DNA of 64,000 bases from Acidimangrovimonas sediminis (GTDB lineage: Bacteria > Pseudomonadota > Alphaproteobacteria > Rhodobacterales > Rhodobacteraceae): the NCBI RefSeq assembly GCF_002871005.1, contig NZ_PHSN01000021.1:1-64000 (forward strand), read 5' to 3'. Position numbers and translations under genes: made by a program. This document shows positions 17,472-26,292 of the stretch, in pieces. Each line of letters starts with the position of its first letter. Positions within the stretch are counted from its first letter, which is position 1. A model generated the notes under the pieces. The model ran no database searches. It saw only the letters and a program-made list of their open reading frames with translations, and was not told the DNA's origin.

Positions 17472-17523
17472 GCGCCAAATTCCTTCGAAGGAATTTGCAA
17501 AACTCTTGGAAGAGTTTTGGCGC
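17472..17523. repeat. Twin-arm AT-rich palindrome with GC clamp, copy 1
   Basis: Outer GCGCC/GGCGC clamp encloses two perfect hairpins. The first arm is AAATTCCTTCGAAGGAATTT (17477-17496); the second is AAAACTCTTGGAAGAGTTTT (17499-17518). The layout is a three-way junction. A second element of the same architecture but different arm sequence lies at 36081-36142. AT-rich arms stand out against the GC-rich background. Confidence 0.7.
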
Positions 17524-17533
17524 TCCAATGCGA

Positions 17534-17558
17534 ACGCCCGGGCGCGGGGCCCGGGCGT
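17534..17558 (-). terminator. Terminator of the OmpA-lipoprotein unit
   Basis: 9-bp stem ACGCCCGGG/CCCGGGCGT with a 7-nt loop, 55 nt beyond the lipoprotein stop codon. There is no strong U tract. Confidence 0.5.
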
Positions 17559-17612
17559 CGTGATGGTCTGGTGCTGACGGCCCCGTTGGGGAGGGGCGCT
17601 CTGAGCGCCGGC

Positions 17613-17957
17613 TCAGCGCGTGTAGGTCACCCGCTCGTTCGCGCGGGTCGGGTCCGAGATGTCCTCGCCCGCCTTGAACGGGCCGGTGGCGACGTTCGGC
17701 GGCGCAATGCCCGAACAGACCGGCTTGCCGTACTTGTCGAGCCGCGCCGAGAGGTAGCCCTCGACGCCATCGTCGATGATCCAGTGATCGCAGCCGGTCG
17801 GGTCGACCCAGATCCCGGCTTTCAGCTGGCTCAGGTGCTTGTGGCCGATCCAGCCGCGGTCGACGCCCTTGTCCTGCGGCATGGCGACGGTTTCGTCGCA
17901 GGCCGACAGCACGGCGGGGACGGCAAGCAGGGCGAGAAGTTTGATCGCGTTCTTCAT
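17613..17957 (-). CDS. Lipoprotein with a domain shared with the neighbouring OmpA protein
   Basis: A 114-residue protein with signal peptide MKNAIKLLALLAVPAVLSAC; LSAC is a good lipobox (Cys20). The mature part contains IWVDPTGCDHWIIDDGVEGY and then RLDKYGKPVC, which aligns closely to IWIDPDGCEHWAMDDGAEGY and RLTRDGKPVC of the adjacent OmpA-family gene. The two genes therefore share one domain of about 35 residues. I do not know a name for it; its paired cysteines suggest a disulfide. The genes are 11 bp apart and cotranscribed, with the OmpA gene first. Confidence 0.75.
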   Translation of the reverse strand: MKNAIKLLALLAVPAVLSACDETVAMPQDKGVDRGWIGHKHLSQLKAGIWVDPTGCDHWIIDDGVEGYLSARLDKYGKPVCSGIAPPNVATGPFKAGEDISDPTRANERVTYTR

Positions 17958-17968
17958 GTCCTGTCCCC

Positions 17969-18619
17969 TCAGCGGATGCATTGAATTTCGACGCGGCGGT
18001 TCAGCTGCATGTTGTGTGCCGAGGTGTTGGGCACCAGGGGCTCACGCTCACCGTACCAGCGCACCGTCGCGATCCGCGCACCGACCGAGCGGGCGACCGT
18101 CGCCACCGCCTCGGCCCGGCGCTTGGACAGGCCCATGTTGTAGGCATCCGAGGCACGGCTGTCGGTGTGGCCGTTGATATTGTAGGAGAAGGCATTGGCC
18201 TGGGTGAAGAACTGCTGCAACTTGCGCCGACCCTCGGCCGAGATGCGCGAGCTGTCGGTGGCGAACAGCTGGTCGCTGTTGATCACCGCGCAGGTGTTGG
18301 TGCGGTGGCAGACCGGCTTGCCGTCGCGGGTCAGCCGGATGTCCATGTAGCCCTCGGCGCCGTCGTCCATCGCCCAGTGCTCGCACCCGTCGGGATCGAT
18401 CCAGATCGTCGGGATGTAGATCTCCCCGGTCCGGGTCTCGGGCTTGGCGGCAACGGTGCTGCGCGCGCCCGGTGCCGGCATGCCCTTGCCGGAGGGGTTG
18501 AACGGACCCGGCGTGCCGCCGGCCACCGCCGCACCGCCGGAAACGGCCAAGGCGACGGCGGCGCATGCCGCAGCCGTCGCGAGCCCGGCCAGGCCGAAAC
18601 GAAGTCTTCTGGTAATCAT
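17969..18619 (-). CDS. OmpA-family outer-membrane/peptidoglycan-binding protein
   Basis: A 216-residue protein with a signal peptide (MITRRLRFGLAGLATAAAC..., cut near AVAGG). A short linker is followed by the IWIDPDGCEHW domain shared with the next gene, then an OmpA-like C-terminal domain (about 108-216). That domain has NGHTDSRASDAYNMGLSKRR and LNRRVEIQC, which bind diaminopimelate of peptidoglycan. The start at ATG 18619 is chosen because AGGGGG precedes it by 10 nt; ATG 18643 in frame has no ribosome-binding site. The pair is inserted between miaB and phoH. Confidence 0.8.
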   Translation of the reverse strand: MITRRLRFGLAGLATAAACAAVALAVSGGAAVAGGTPGPFNPSGKGMPAPGARSTVAAKPETRTGEIYIPTIWIDPDGCEHWAMDDGAEGYMDIRLTRDGKPVCHRTNTCAVINSDQLFATDSSRISAEGRRKLQQFFTQANAFSYNINGHTDSRASDAYNMGLSKRRAEAVATVARSVGARIATVRWYGEREPLVPNTSAHNMQLNRRVEIQCIR

Positions 18620-18850
18620 AGCTGCCACGCCCCCTACACTCATCAGCCACACACACTCACCCTGATATGTTGGCCGGCGAAATCGTCACACACTCAATAT
18701 ACTCAAGTCTAGCAAAATTAGGGGTATCTCGGAAGAAGATTCACCAAATATTGTGTCTCCACGCGGGACACTGGTCGGCTCGCGCGGCGATTGTCGAGGC
18801 TGGGCGGAAGAACTCGCCTCTGGGGTGAATTGCCACGCTTTACGCGAGGA
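18620..18850. other. AT-richer spacer upstream of the OmpA gene
   Basis: About 230 bp between miaB's stop codon and the OmpA start, with an unusually AT-rich core (18680-18755). It presumably carries the OmpA-unit promoter; TATATT at about 18697 on the minus strand is a possible -10 but has no good -35. No gene seen. Confidence 0.4.
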
Positions 18851-20185
18851 TCAGGCGCCAAGCCATTCGCCGGCAAGGGAATTCGGATTCGAGGCGGTGA
18901 TTCTCACGCGACCGAGAGCTCCGGGGCGGGCATCGGGGTGGCTGAGCGCGACCGCATGCAGGTGGCCCGACTTGCCCACCATCTGGCCCGGCAGGCGGCC
19001 CGGTTTCTCGATCAGCACCTCGACCTCGCGCCCGACCATCGCGGTCTGCGCGGCGCGCTGCTGCTCGGTCAGAAGGGCCTGCAGCCGCTGCAGCCGCTCA
19101 TCGGCCACCTCGGCTGCCACCGGGGCGCGTTCCGCCGCGGGCGTGCCCGGCCGCGAGGAATACTTGAACGAGAATGCGGCGCCGTAGCCCACCGCCCGGA
19201 TCAGATCCATCGTGGCCTCGAAATCCTCATCCGTCTCGCCCGGGAACCCCACGATGAAATCCGAGGTCAGCAGGATGTCGGGCCGCGCCGCGCGGATCTT
19301 CTCGACCAGCCGCAGGTAGGCCTCGGCCGTGTGCTTGCGGTTCATCGCCTTGAGGATCCGGTCGCTGCCCGATTGCACCGGCAGGTGCAGGTAGGGCATC
19401 AGCTTGGGCTCCTCGCCATGGGCGGCGATCAGGGCCTCGTCCATGTCGTTCGGATGTGAGGTGGTGTAGCGGATCCGCGCCAGCCCCTCGATCCGCGCGA
19501 GGTCCCGCACCAGCCCGCCGAGGCCGCCGTCGTGGCCGTGATAGGCGTTGACGTTCTGGCCCAGCAGCGTGATCTCGCGCACGCCGCGGTCGACCAGCGC
19601 GCGCGCTTCGGTCAGGATCCGCTCCGCCGGGCGCGAGACCTCGGCGCCCCGGGTGTAGGGGACGACGCAGAAGGCGCAGAACTTGTCGCAGCCCTCCTGC
19701 ACCGTCAGAAAGGCCGTGGGACCGCGCTTGGGCAGGTCCCGGGTCGGCAGGTGGTCGAACTTGTCCTCGGCCGGGAAATCGGTGTCGACGGATTTCCGCC
19801 CTTCGCCTGCGGCCTTCGCCATCGCCGGCAGGCGGTGATAGCTCTGCGGTCCGACGACCAGGTCGACGAGCGGCATCCGCTCGAGGATCTCCGCCCCCTC
19901 GGCCTGCGCCACGCAGCCGGCGACGCCGATCTTCAGGTCGGGTTTGGCGGCCTTCAGCGGGCGCAGGCGGCCCAGGTCGGAATAGACCTTCTCGGCCGCC
20001 TTCTCGCGGATGTGACAGGTGTTGAGGAGCACCATGTCGGCCTCTTCCGCCACTTCGGTCGTGACATAGCCCTCCGCCCCCATGGCTTCGGCCATGCGCT
20101 CGCTGTCGTAGACGTTCATCTGGCAACCGTAGGTCTTGATGAACAGCTTCTTGGGCTTGCTGTCGGTCTGGGGCTGATCGGTCAT
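18851..20185 (-). CDS. miaB: tRNA-2-methylthio-N6-dimethylallyladenosine synthase
   Basis: A 444-residue radical-SAM enzyme that adds the methylthio group to i6A37 of tRNA. The N-terminal UPF0004 domain holds cluster cysteines Cys21 (TYGCQMN), Cys57 (NTCHIRE) and Cys91 (AGCVAQ). The radical-SAM CxxxCxxC is Cys166, Cys170 and Cys173 ([10 protein letters not shown]). A C-terminal TRAM domain ends the protein. The start at ATG 20185 fits family length; upstream in-frame sequence is unrelated. Confidence 0.96.
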   Translation of the reverse strand: MTDQPQTDSKPKKLFIKTYGCQMNVYDSERMAEAMGAEGYVTTEVAEEADMVLLNTCHIREKAAEKVYSDLGRLRPLKAAKPDLKIGVAGCVAQAEGAEILERMPLVDLVVGPQSYHRLPAMAKAAGEGRKSVDTDFPAEDKFDHLPTRDLPKRGPTAFLTVQEGCDKFCAFCVVPYTRGAEVSRPAERILTEARALVDRGVREITLLGQNVNAYHGHDGGLGGLVRDLARIEGLARIRYTTSHPNDMDEALIAAHGEEPKLMPYLHLPVQSGSDRILKAMNRKHTAEAYLRLVEKIRAARPDILLTSDFIVGFPGETDEDFEATMDLIRAVGYGAAFSFKYSSRPGTPAAERAPVAAEVADERLQRLQALLTEQQRAAQTAMVGREVEVLIEKPGRLPGQMVGKSGHLHAVALSHPDARPGALGRVRITASNPNSLAGEWLGA

Positions 20186-20235
20186 CGCACCGCTCCTGGG
20201 GCCGCGCCGGGCCGTCACATGGAATTGCAGCCGGC

Positions 20236-20264
20236 GTCGTAGCGCAACGGGCGCCCCGGTGCAA
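20236..20264 (-). promoter_or_regulatory. Predicted promoter of miaB
   Basis: Minus-strand TTGCAC, 17-bp spacer, TACGAC, about 50-80 nt before the coding sequence. The remaining 220 bp up to the divergent gene at 20488 show no other feature. Confidence 0.45.
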
Positions 20265-20487
20265 TCTTCGGCAGGAATTGGGGCGGGAACTGCGGGGCAG
20301 CGGGGGCTGCCGGACGGGAGCGTGGCACAGGCGCCGTGGCGCAGGGGCAACCCCGGGCAGGGAGGCTGCGACCGGCGCTCGTCGGGGGGGAGGTAGGCGC
20401 CGAAACGACCTCTACGCCCCTTGCAATACACTCCGCCTTCACCGACCCTGCCCGACAACGGAAAACGGGCAGGGCAGGAGCGGCGGC

Positions 20488-21357
20488 GTGGATTACGCGG
20501 GGCTGGACGATTTCTTTCTCAAGGGCAGGGACGCGCTGTCCGCCGGCCCGGTCGCGCTGGTCTTCGCCGAGGACCGGATCGAGGTGAACTCCTGTGTCCG
20601 CCACAACCTCGACGCGGGCTTCGAGGAGGTGCTGGTATTCTGCCCCGAAGGCGTCGACTTCGCGCTGAAGATCTCGGGCAAGGTGCACCGCATCCCCTAC
20701 GACGTCTACGGCGAGGGGGCGCTGGTCGCGGCGGTGAACCGGGTGATCGAGCAGGCGCCGGGCATCTGGCTGTACTATTGCTACAACGCCGAGTACCTGT
20801 TCCACCCGTTCTGCGAGACCCGTAACATCCGCGAGATGCTGGCCTTCCACACCGAGGAGCGGCGTGACGCGGTGCTGACCTATGTCGTCGACCTCTACGC
20901 CGGCGACCTCGGGCGCCATCACAACGCCGTCTCTCTCGAGGAGGCGATGATGGACAGGACCGGCTATTACGCGCTCGCGCGCCGCGACCCGGGGCGGCGC
21001 GGAGAGCCGAAGGAACGCCAGCTCGACTTCTTCGGCGGCCTGCGCTGGCGGTTCGAGGAACACATTCCCAAGGCGCGGCGCAAGATCGACCGGATCGCGC
21101 TGTTCCGGGCGAAGAAGGGGTTGCACCTGCGCCCCGACCACACCTTCGACGACGAGGAATACAATACCTACGCCTGCCCCTGGCACCACAACATCACCGC
21201 GGCGATCGCCTCGTTCCGCACCGCCAAGGCGCTCAAGACCAACCCGGGGTCGACCTTCGACATCCCCACCTTCCGGTGGCACAACTCGATCCCGTTCCAG
21301 TGGCATTCCAAGCAGCTGATGGACCTTGGGCTGATGGAGCCGGGCCAGTGGTTCTAG
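20488..21357 (+). CDS. Conserved protein, possibly glycosyltransferase-like
   Basis: A 289-residue soluble protein beginning at GTG 20488, chosen because AGGAG lies 7-8 nt upstream. It has a Rossmann-like start ([20 protein letters not shown]...[10 protein letters not shown]) and charged, aromatic-rich text ([29 protein letters not shown]) reminiscent of GT-A type glycosyltransferases. No metal-binding DXD is evident, so this assignment is weak. Its last 10 nt overlap the start of the GNAT gene, so the two are translationally coupled. Confidence 0.6.
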   Translation: MDYAGLDDFFLKGRDALSAGPVALVFAEDRIEVNSCVRHNLDAGFEEVLVFCPEGVDFALKISGKVHRIPYDVYGEGALVAAVNRVIEQAPGIWLYYCYNAEYLFHPFCETRNIREMLAFHTEERRDAVLTYVVDLYAGDLGRHHNAVSLEEAMMDRTGYYALARRDPGRRGEPKERQLDFFGGLRWRFEEHIPKARRKIDRIALFRAKKGLHLRPDHTFDDEEYNTYACPWHHNITAAIASFRTAKALKTNPGSTFDIPTFRWHNSIPFQWHSKQLMDLGLMEPGQWF

Positions 21358-21851
21358 ACCCGCAGGACCTGACGATCCGCCCCGCTGCGCCCGCCGACCT
21401 GGGCGACATGGCGGCCCTGCTGAACGCGATCGTCCGCGCCGGCGGCACCACGGCTATCACCGACGAACTGACGCCCGAGGCGCTGGGCCGGTGGTTCCTG
21501 CACCCGCCCGAGGCGCTGTTCTGCCACGTGGCCCTTGCCGCCGAGGGCACGCTGGCGGGGTTCCAGTCGGTCGGCCGCGGCCACGACCTGCCCGAAGGCT
21601 GGGGCGACATGGCGACCTTCGCGCGCCGCGGCAGCACCCGGCGCGGCATCGGCGGCGCACTTTTCGCTGCCACCCGCGCCCGGGCCGTGGCCGAGGGGCT
21701 CATAGGTCTCAACGCCACGATCCGCGCCGACAACGTGGGGGGCCTTGCCTATTACAGCCGCATGGGGTTCGCGGACTTCGACATCACCCCCGCCGCCCCG
21801 CTCGGCGATGGAACGAGGGTCGACAGGATCCACAAGCGCCTGACACTGTGA
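21348..21851 (+). CDS. GNAT-family N-acetyltransferase
   Basis: A 167-residue acetyltransferase. The acetyl-CoA loop is recognisable as RRGSTRRGIGGALFAA, followed by NATIRADNVGGLAYYSRMGF, the typical GNAT motif A/B order. The substrate is unknown. GTG 21348 is chosen as start because GGAG sits 8 nt upstream inside the end of the preceding gene; the 10-nt overlap indicates coupling. Confidence 0.8.
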   Translation: MVLDPQDLTIRPAAPADLGDMAALLNAIVRAGGTTAITDELTPEALGRWFLHPPEALFCHVALAAEGTLAGFQSVGRGHDLPEGWGDMATFARRGSTRRGIGGALFAATRARAVAEGLIGLNATIRADNVGGLAYYSRMGFADFDITPAAPLGDGTRVDRIHKRLTL

Positions 21852-21871
21852 CGCGCGCCGCCAAGCCCGCC

Positions 21872-21894
21872 CTTCATCTTGGCGAAAATACTCC
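21872..21894 (-). repeat. Dispersed AGTATTTT..AAGATGAAG element
   Basis: Minus-strand AGTATTTTCGCCAAGATGAA between the GNAT and irrA stop codons (convergent genes). Same type as the inverted pair at 8157-8210. Confidence 0.55.
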
Positions 21895-21952
21895 ACAGGG
21901 GCGCGGGCGTGTGCCCCCCTTGCGGGCACCACGTCAGCCGAACGCGCCGTGC

Positions 21953-22411
21953 TCAGGCCTTGCGCAGCCGGATCACCACGTCGACATGGCTGACCACGGT
22001 GCCGTCCGGCGCCTCGGGCAGGCCCTCGATGCGCAGGTTGTCGGCCGGGGCGTCGCTCAGGCGGTTCTCGTCTTCCCAGTAGAAATGCGGATGGTCGTCG
22101 GTCCGGGTGTCGAAATGGCTCTTGGTGCCGTCGACCGTGATCTCGTTCATCAGCCCCGCGCGGCAGAAGGCGCGCAGCGTGTTGTAGACCGTGGCCAGCG
22201 ACACTTTCTCGCCCGCAGCGCGGGCGGCGTCGTACAGGCTTTCCGCGGTCACATGGCGGTTCTTGCCGTCTCCGATGAGCAGCGCGGCCAGCGACAGACG
22301 CTGCCGCGTCGGGCGCAATCCCGCCCCGGACAGCCAGTCGGCCCCGCGCTCATGTGCCCGGTGTGCAGCCTCCGTCGCGGCGCCTGCGGCCCGGGTGACG
22401 GTCTCGACCAT
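21953..22411 (-). CDS. irrA: Irr-type iron response regulator (Fur family)
   Basis: A 152-residue Fur-family repressor. A winged helix (LRPTRQRLSLAALLIGDG...VSLATVYNTLRAFCRAGL) precedes a dimer domain with DDHPHFYWEDENRL, the histidine-containing segment typical of alphaproteobacterial Irr, which senses haem. Irr controls iron uptake, haem synthesis and iron storage. Start MVETVTRA is preferred because AAGGAAAGG lies 9 nt upstream; ATG 22432 would add 7 residues. It is divergent from fabA, a recurrent alphaproteobacterial arrangement. Confidence 0.85.
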   Translation of the reverse strand: MVETVTRAAGAATEAAHRAHERGADWLSGAGLRPTRQRLSLAALLIGDGKNRHVTAESLYDAARAAGEKVSLATVYNTLRAFCRAGLMNEITVDGTKSHFDTRTDDHPHFYWEDENRLSDAPADNLRIEGLPEAPDGTVVSHVDVVIRLRKA

Positions 22412-22440
22412 GACGTCTCGCCTTTCCTTCATGACCCCGT

Positions 22441-22470
22441 ACTATAGGGGGCGGACCGGCAGGGATTCAA
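22441..22470 (-). promoter_or_regulatory. Predicted promoter of irrA
   Basis: Minus-strand TTGAAT, 18-bp spacer, TATAGT. The transcript start would be about 25 nt before the coding sequence. Confidence 0.55.
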
Positions 22471-22785
22471 ACGAAAACGTCGTGATGCTCCGCCGGTGGC
22501 TCCACCACGCGCCTCTCCCGCCGCCTCCGGGAGCCGGGCGGTTGCGCGCCCCGGTGCCCGCCCGGCGGCGGCGCGAAAACCCGGCGTGGGCCCGCCGGCG
22601 GCGCGCCCGAGATCCGGCGGCGGTCGCGCCATGACGCGGCCATGACGCGGCCATGCCTGCCGCTCTCCGCCGATCTCCCCGGGGGGGTGCCGTGCCGCGC
22701 TCGCGGCCGCTGTGGTAGGGCCGGGAGGGGCGCGTCTGGCGGCCTGAAGCTGCCGCGGAACCTGCGTCTCCACGGCGCCGCGCCC
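22471..22785. other. GC-rich spacer between irrA and fabA
   Basis: About 315 bp of very GC-rich sequence with no convincing gene. It includes a short tandem duplication (CATGACGCGGC twice, about 22630-22651) and several CCGGCGGCG runs. Frames through it are low-complexity. Confidence 0.4.
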
Positions 22786-22815
22786 TTGCATGACTTCGGA
22801 AACGGGTGGTAGAGG
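22786..22815 (+). promoter_or_regulatory. Predicted promoter of fabA-fabB-fabI
   Basis: TTGCAT, 18-bp spacer, TAGAGG, ending about 80 nt before fabA. Confidence 0.45.
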
Positions 22816-22896
22816 GGTCGGAAGGACCGAGAACCGCGCCGCACATCCGCAGGCCGGCATCGGCTCCGACAGGGGCACCAGAGGGGGCAGGGCCGT

Positions 22897-23406
22897 ATGC
22901 CGAACTATCCGACCAGCTTCGACCGCGAAGCGCTTCTCGCCTGCGCGCGGGGGGAGCTTTTCGGCCCGGGCAATGCACAGCTGCCCGAGCCGCCGATGCT
23001 GATGATGGACCGGATCACCGATATCTCGTCGGACGGGGGGGCGCATGGCAAGGGCCATGTGGTCGCCGAATTCGACATCCACCCGGACCTGTGGTTCTTC
23101 GGCTGTCACTTCCCGGGCAACCCTATCATGCCCGGCTGCCTCGGCCTCGACGGGCTGTGGCAACTTACCGGATTCAACCTGGGGTGGCGCGGCTGGCAGG
23201 GCCGCGGCTATGCCCTCGGCGTGGGCGAGGTCAAGCTGACAGGCATGGTCCGCCCCGACCGCAAGATGCTGACCTACAAGGTCGACTTCACCAAGGCCGT
23301 ACAGACGCGGCGCCTGACCATGGGCGTCGCCGACGGGATCGTCGAGGCCGACGGTGATGTGATCTACCAGGTCAAGGACATGAAGGTCGCGCTCTCCGAG
23401 AGCTGA
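22897..23406 (+). CDS. fabA: 3-hydroxydecanoyl-ACP dehydratase/isomerase
   Basis: A 169-residue hot-dog-fold enzyme that dehydrates 3-hydroxydecanoyl-ACP and isomerises the product to the cis-3 form, the branch point to unsaturated fatty acids. The catalytic His71 lies in [18 protein letters not shown], with Asp85 as partner. The length is normal for the family. It is the first gene of a fabA-fabB-fabI operon, 28 bp before fabB. Confidence 0.97.
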   Translation: MPNYPTSFDREALLACARGELFGPGNAQLPEPPMLMMDRITDISSDGGAHGKGHVVAEFDIHPDLWFFGCHFPGNPIMPGCLGLDGLWQLTGFNLGWRGWQGRGYALGVGEVKLTGMVRPDRKMLTYKVDFTKAVQTRRLTMGVADGIVEADGDVIYQVKDMKVALSES

Positions 23407-23434
23407 CCCCAACGTATAGATGAGGAGGCCGAAC

Positions 23435-24664
23435 ATGCGCCGCGTCGTCGTCACCGGGCTGGGGATCGTCTCGCCCATCGGAAACAATGCAACCGAAGTG
23501 GAGGCCAGCCTCCGCGCCGGCCGCTCGGGGATCGTCTTCGCCGAGGATTATGCCGAGCATGGCTTCCGCAGCCGCGTGAAGGGCCAACCCCAGATCGACG
23601 TGTCCGAGCACATCGACAAGCGCAACCTGCGCTTCATGGGCGACGGGGCGGCCTACAACTTCATCGCGATGGAGCAGGCGATCGCCGATGCCGGGCTCGA
23701 GGAAACCGACGTCTCGAACGAGCGTTCGGGCCTGATCATGGGCTCGGGCGGTCCGTCCACCTCGAACTTCTTCCAGGCGCACCAGACGGTGATCGAGAAG
23801 GGCAGCCCCAAGCGGATGGGCCCGTTCATGGTCACGCGCTGCATGTCGTCGACGAACTCGGCCTGCCTGGCCACGCCGTTCAAGATCAAGGGCGTGAACT
23901 ATTCCATCACCTCGGCCTGCTCGACCTCGGCCCATTGCATCGGCAACGGGGTGGAGCTGATCCAGATGGGCAAGCAGGACATCGTCTTCGCCGGCGGCGG
24001 CGAGGAACTGGACTGGACGCTCAGCTGCCTGTTCGACGCGATGGGCGCGATGTCGTCGAAATACAACGACACCCCCGGCAGCGCCTCGCGCCCCTATGAC
24101 GCCACCCGCGACGGCTTCGTCATCGCCGGCGGCGGCGGTGTGCTGGTGCTCGAGGAATACGAGCACGCCAAGGCCCGCGGCGCGAAGATCTATGCCGAGG
24201 TCACCGGCTACGGCGCCACCTCTGACGGCTACGACATGGTCGCGCCCTCGGGCGAGGGCGGCGAGCGCGCGATGCGCCTTGCCGTGTCGACGCTGGGCGA
24301 GGGCCGCAAGGTCGATTACATCAACGCGCACGGCACCTCGACCCCGGTGGGCGACATCGGCGAGGTGCAGGCAGTGCGCCGCATCTTCGGCGAGGGGACG
24401 ACGCCGCCGATCAGCTCCACCAAGTCGTTGACCGGCCATTCGCTGGGGGCCACCGGCGTGCACGAGGCAATCTATTCGCTTCTGATGATGCAGGGCAATT
24501 TCATCGCGGCGTCCGCCAATGTGACCGAGCTGGACCCGGCGCTGAAACCGGAAGAGATCGTGACCACCCTGCGTGAGGGGGTGGCGCTGGATACCGTGCT
24601 TTCCAACAGCTTCGGCTTCGGCGGCACCAATGCTTCGCTGATGTTCAGCAAGCTCAAGGATTGA
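23435..24664 (+). CDS. fabB: Beta-ketoacyl-ACP synthase I
   Basis: A 409-residue thiolase-fold condensing enzyme that elongates the cis-3-decenoyl-ACP made by FabA. The active-site triad is Cys162 (SACSTSAHC), His299 ([11 protein letters not shown]) and His335 (TGHSLGATG), with Lys330. The start at ATG 23435 has GAGGAGG 6 nt upstream; an ATG 15 nt earlier has none. It lies in the middle of fabA-fabB-fabI. Confidence 0.97.
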   Translation: MRRVVVTGLGIVSPIGNNATEVEASLRAGRSGIVFAEDYAEHGFRSRVKGQPQIDVSEHIDKRNLRFMGDGAAYNFIAMEQAIADAGLEETDVSNERSGLIMGSGGPSTSNFFQAHQTVIEKGSPKRMGPFMVTRCMSSTNSACLATPFKIKGVNYSITSACSTSAHCIGNGVELIQMGKQDIVFAGGGEELDWTLSCLFDAMGAMSSKYNDTPGSASRPYDATRDGFVIAGGGGVLVLEEYEHAKARGAKIYAEVTGYGATSDGYDMVAPSGEGGERAMRLAVSTLGEGRKVDYINAHGTSTPVGDIGEVQAVRRIFGEGTTPPISSTKSLTGHSLGATGVHEAIYSLLMMQGNFIAASANVTELDPALKPEEIVTTLREGVALDTVLSNSFGFGGTNASLMFSKLKD

Positions 24665-24678
24665 AGGGACAAGGTCAC

Positions 24679-25467
24679 ATGGCCGATCTGATGAAGGGCA
24701 AGCGCGGGCTGATCATGGGGGTCGCGAACGACCGCTCGATCGCCTGGGGCATTGCCAAGGCGATGGCGGCCGAGGGGGCCGAACTGGCGTTCACCTATCA
24801 GGGCGAGGCCTTCGGCAAGCGCGTGCAACCGCTGGCCGAAAGCCTGGGCGCGAAGGTGCTGATCGATGCCGACGTGATGGACGATGCCTCGATGGACCGG
24901 GCGTTCGAGACCCTGAAATCGGAATGGGGCAGCCTCGACTTCGTGGTGCACGCGATCGCCTATTCGGACAAGAACGAGCTGACCGGGCGGTTCATCAACA
25001 CCACGCGTGAGAACTTCCGCAATTCGCTTACGATTTCGTGCTATTCGCTGATCGACGTGGCGCGCCGCGCGTCGCACCTGATGCCAAGCGGCGGCACGAT
25101 CCTGACCCTGACCTACCAGGGGTCGAACCGGGTGACGCCCTATTACAACGTGATGGGTGTGGCCAAGGCGGCGCTGGAATCGGCGGTGCGGTATCTGGCC
25201 AACGACCTCGGCCCCGACAACATCCGCGTCAACGCGATCTCGCCCGGCCCGATGAAGACGTTGGCCGGTGCGGCGATCGGTGGCGCGCGCAAGACCTTTC
25301 GCCAGACGGAAGCGAACGCGCCCCTGCGCGTCAACGCCACGCTCGAGGCGGTGGGTGGCACTGCGGTGTACCTGGCCTCGGACTACGGCGCCTGCACGAC
25401 GGGAGAGATCGTCCGCGTCGACGGCGGTTACCACGTCTTGGGCATGCCGCAGCCGGAATACCTCTGA
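24679..25467 (+). CDS. fabI: Enoyl-ACP reductase (NADH)
   Basis: A 262-residue short-chain dehydrogenase-type reductase for the last step of each fatty acid elongation cycle. The NADH site is GLIMGVANDRSIAWGIA (10-26), and the catalytic Tyr156-x6-Lys163 sits in YYNVMGVAKAALE. ATG 24679 is 14 bp after fabB and has AAGG upstream. It ends in a palindromic terminator shared with the convergent FKBP gene. Confidence 0.96.
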   Translation: MADLMKGKRGLIMGVANDRSIAWGIAKAMAAEGAELAFTYQGEAFGKRVQPLAESLGAKVLIDADVMDDASMDRAFETLKSEWGSLDFVVHAIAYSDKNELTGRFINTTRENFRNSLTISCYSLIDVARRASHLMPSGGTILTLTYQGSNRVTPYYNVMGVAKAALESAVRYLANDLGPDNIRVNAISPGPMKTLAGAAIGGARKTFRQTEANAPLRVNATLEAVGGTAVYLASDYGACTTGEIVRVDGGYHVLGMPQPEYL

Positions 25468-25514
25468 TCCCGACCACGGATTCCGGTGCCGCGAAGGGCA
25501 GGGGGCCGGCATGG

Positions 25515-25540
25515 TAGGGTGCGTTTGAACGCACCCTACA
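25515..25540. terminator. Bidirectional terminator between fabI and the FKBP gene
   Basis: Perfect 12-bp arms GTAGGGTGCGTT / AACGCACCCTAC with a 2-nt centre, between convergent stop codons. The same type of 'TAGGGTGCGTT' palindrome is widespread in proteobacterial intergenic regions. Confidence 0.7.
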
Positions 25541-25562
25541 AGACGGCGCCGACGTCCGCCTC

Positions 25563-25991
25563 TCAGACGACCTCGACCACCGAGAAGGCGAAGGTCAGTT
25601 CCTTGCCGGCAAGCGGGTGGTTGGCGTCGAGGGTGACGTGCTCGTCGGTGACCTCGACCACCTGAACCGGCATCGTCTGACCCTCGGGCGTGCGCAGCTC
25701 GAGCATCGTGCCCAGCTCCAGCGGGATGTTCTCGGGCACCTGGCTGCGCGGCACCGATTGCTTGGCGCCGTCCTGCACCGGACCATAGGCCTGCTCGGGC
25801 GGGATCGTGACGGTCTTCGCTTCGCCGATCTCCATCCCGGGCAGCTCGTTGTCGAGGCCCTGGATGATCTGGCCGGAGCCTACCGTGAATTCGAGGGGAT
25901 CGCGGCCCTCGGACGAGTCGAAGACCGAACCGTCGGCGAGCGTGCCGGTGTAATGAATGCGAACCTTGTCGCCAGTTTGTACCTGGGTCAT
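25563..25991 (-). CDS. FKBP-type peptidyl-prolyl isomerase, SlyD-like
   Basis: A 142-residue prolyl isomerase. It starts VQTGDKVRIHYTGTLADGSV (FKBP core), then FTVGSGQIIQGLDNELPGM, followed by an inserted IF domain with NIPLELGTMLELRTPEGQ and a return to DANHPLAGKELTFAFSV. That order is the SlyD type; the histidine-rich metal-binding tail of E. coli SlyD is absent. It has a probable chaperone role in the cytosol and is convergent with fabI. Confidence 0.9.
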   Translation of the reverse strand: MTQVQTGDKVRIHYTGTLADGSVFDSSEGRDPLEFTVGSGQIIQGLDNELPGMEIGEAKTVTIPPEQAYGPVQDGAKQSVPRSQVPENIPLELGTMLELRTPEGQTMPVQVVEVTDEHVTLDANHPLAGKELTFAFSVVEVV

Positions 25992-26231
25992 GTTTTCTCT
26001 CTTCTCTTAAGGGAATTTGCGAGGCTGCGCGCGGTTGGCACAGGTGCTCGGGTTCGCAAGACAGCCTTTCAGTCGTGGAGGGGGATGTAAACCCCCGTGC
26101 CCGGAGCAGACCTCCCCGGGCATTTGGCGGCCTCTCGGCGCGCCGTTGCTGCGGGGGGGAGGGGCTGCGGTCGAGGGCCGGGTCGTGGCGCAGACAGGTC
26201 TAGCGTCGCGTGGTTTTTCGGACCGGGGGCG
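25992..26231. other. Spacer upstream of the FKBP gene and rpsD
   Basis: About 240 bp holding the unlocated FKBP promoter. No gene or conserved structure seen; the part next to rpsD is its promoter and leader, listed separately. Confidence 0.4.
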
Positions 26232-26259
26232 TTGACTCCCCGAAAACCCCCTGTATAAG
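26232..26259 (+). promoter_or_regulatory. Predicted strong promoter of rpsD
   Basis: TTGACT, 16-bp spacer, TATAAG: the best match to sigma-70 consensus in the window. The transcript would start near 26266. Confidence 0.75.
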
Positions 26260-26267
26260 CCGCCCAT

Positions 26268-26292
26268 CCGGGTGCCGAGGCGCCCGGCTTTT
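26268..26292 (+). promoter_or_regulatory. Terminator-like hairpin at the 5' end of the rpsD leader
   Basis: CCGGGTGC-CGAG-GCGCCCGG (8-bp stem, one G-U) is followed by CTTTTC and lies at the predicted 5' end of the rpsD message. It may be an attenuator, a 5' stabiliser or a ribosomal-protein binding site. Confidence 0.45.

Noticed and set aside
22442-22844. Several minus-strand frames upstream of fabA
   Set aside because: They are repetitive Arg/Ala/Pro sequences with no start signals. The region is best read as a GC-rich spacer.
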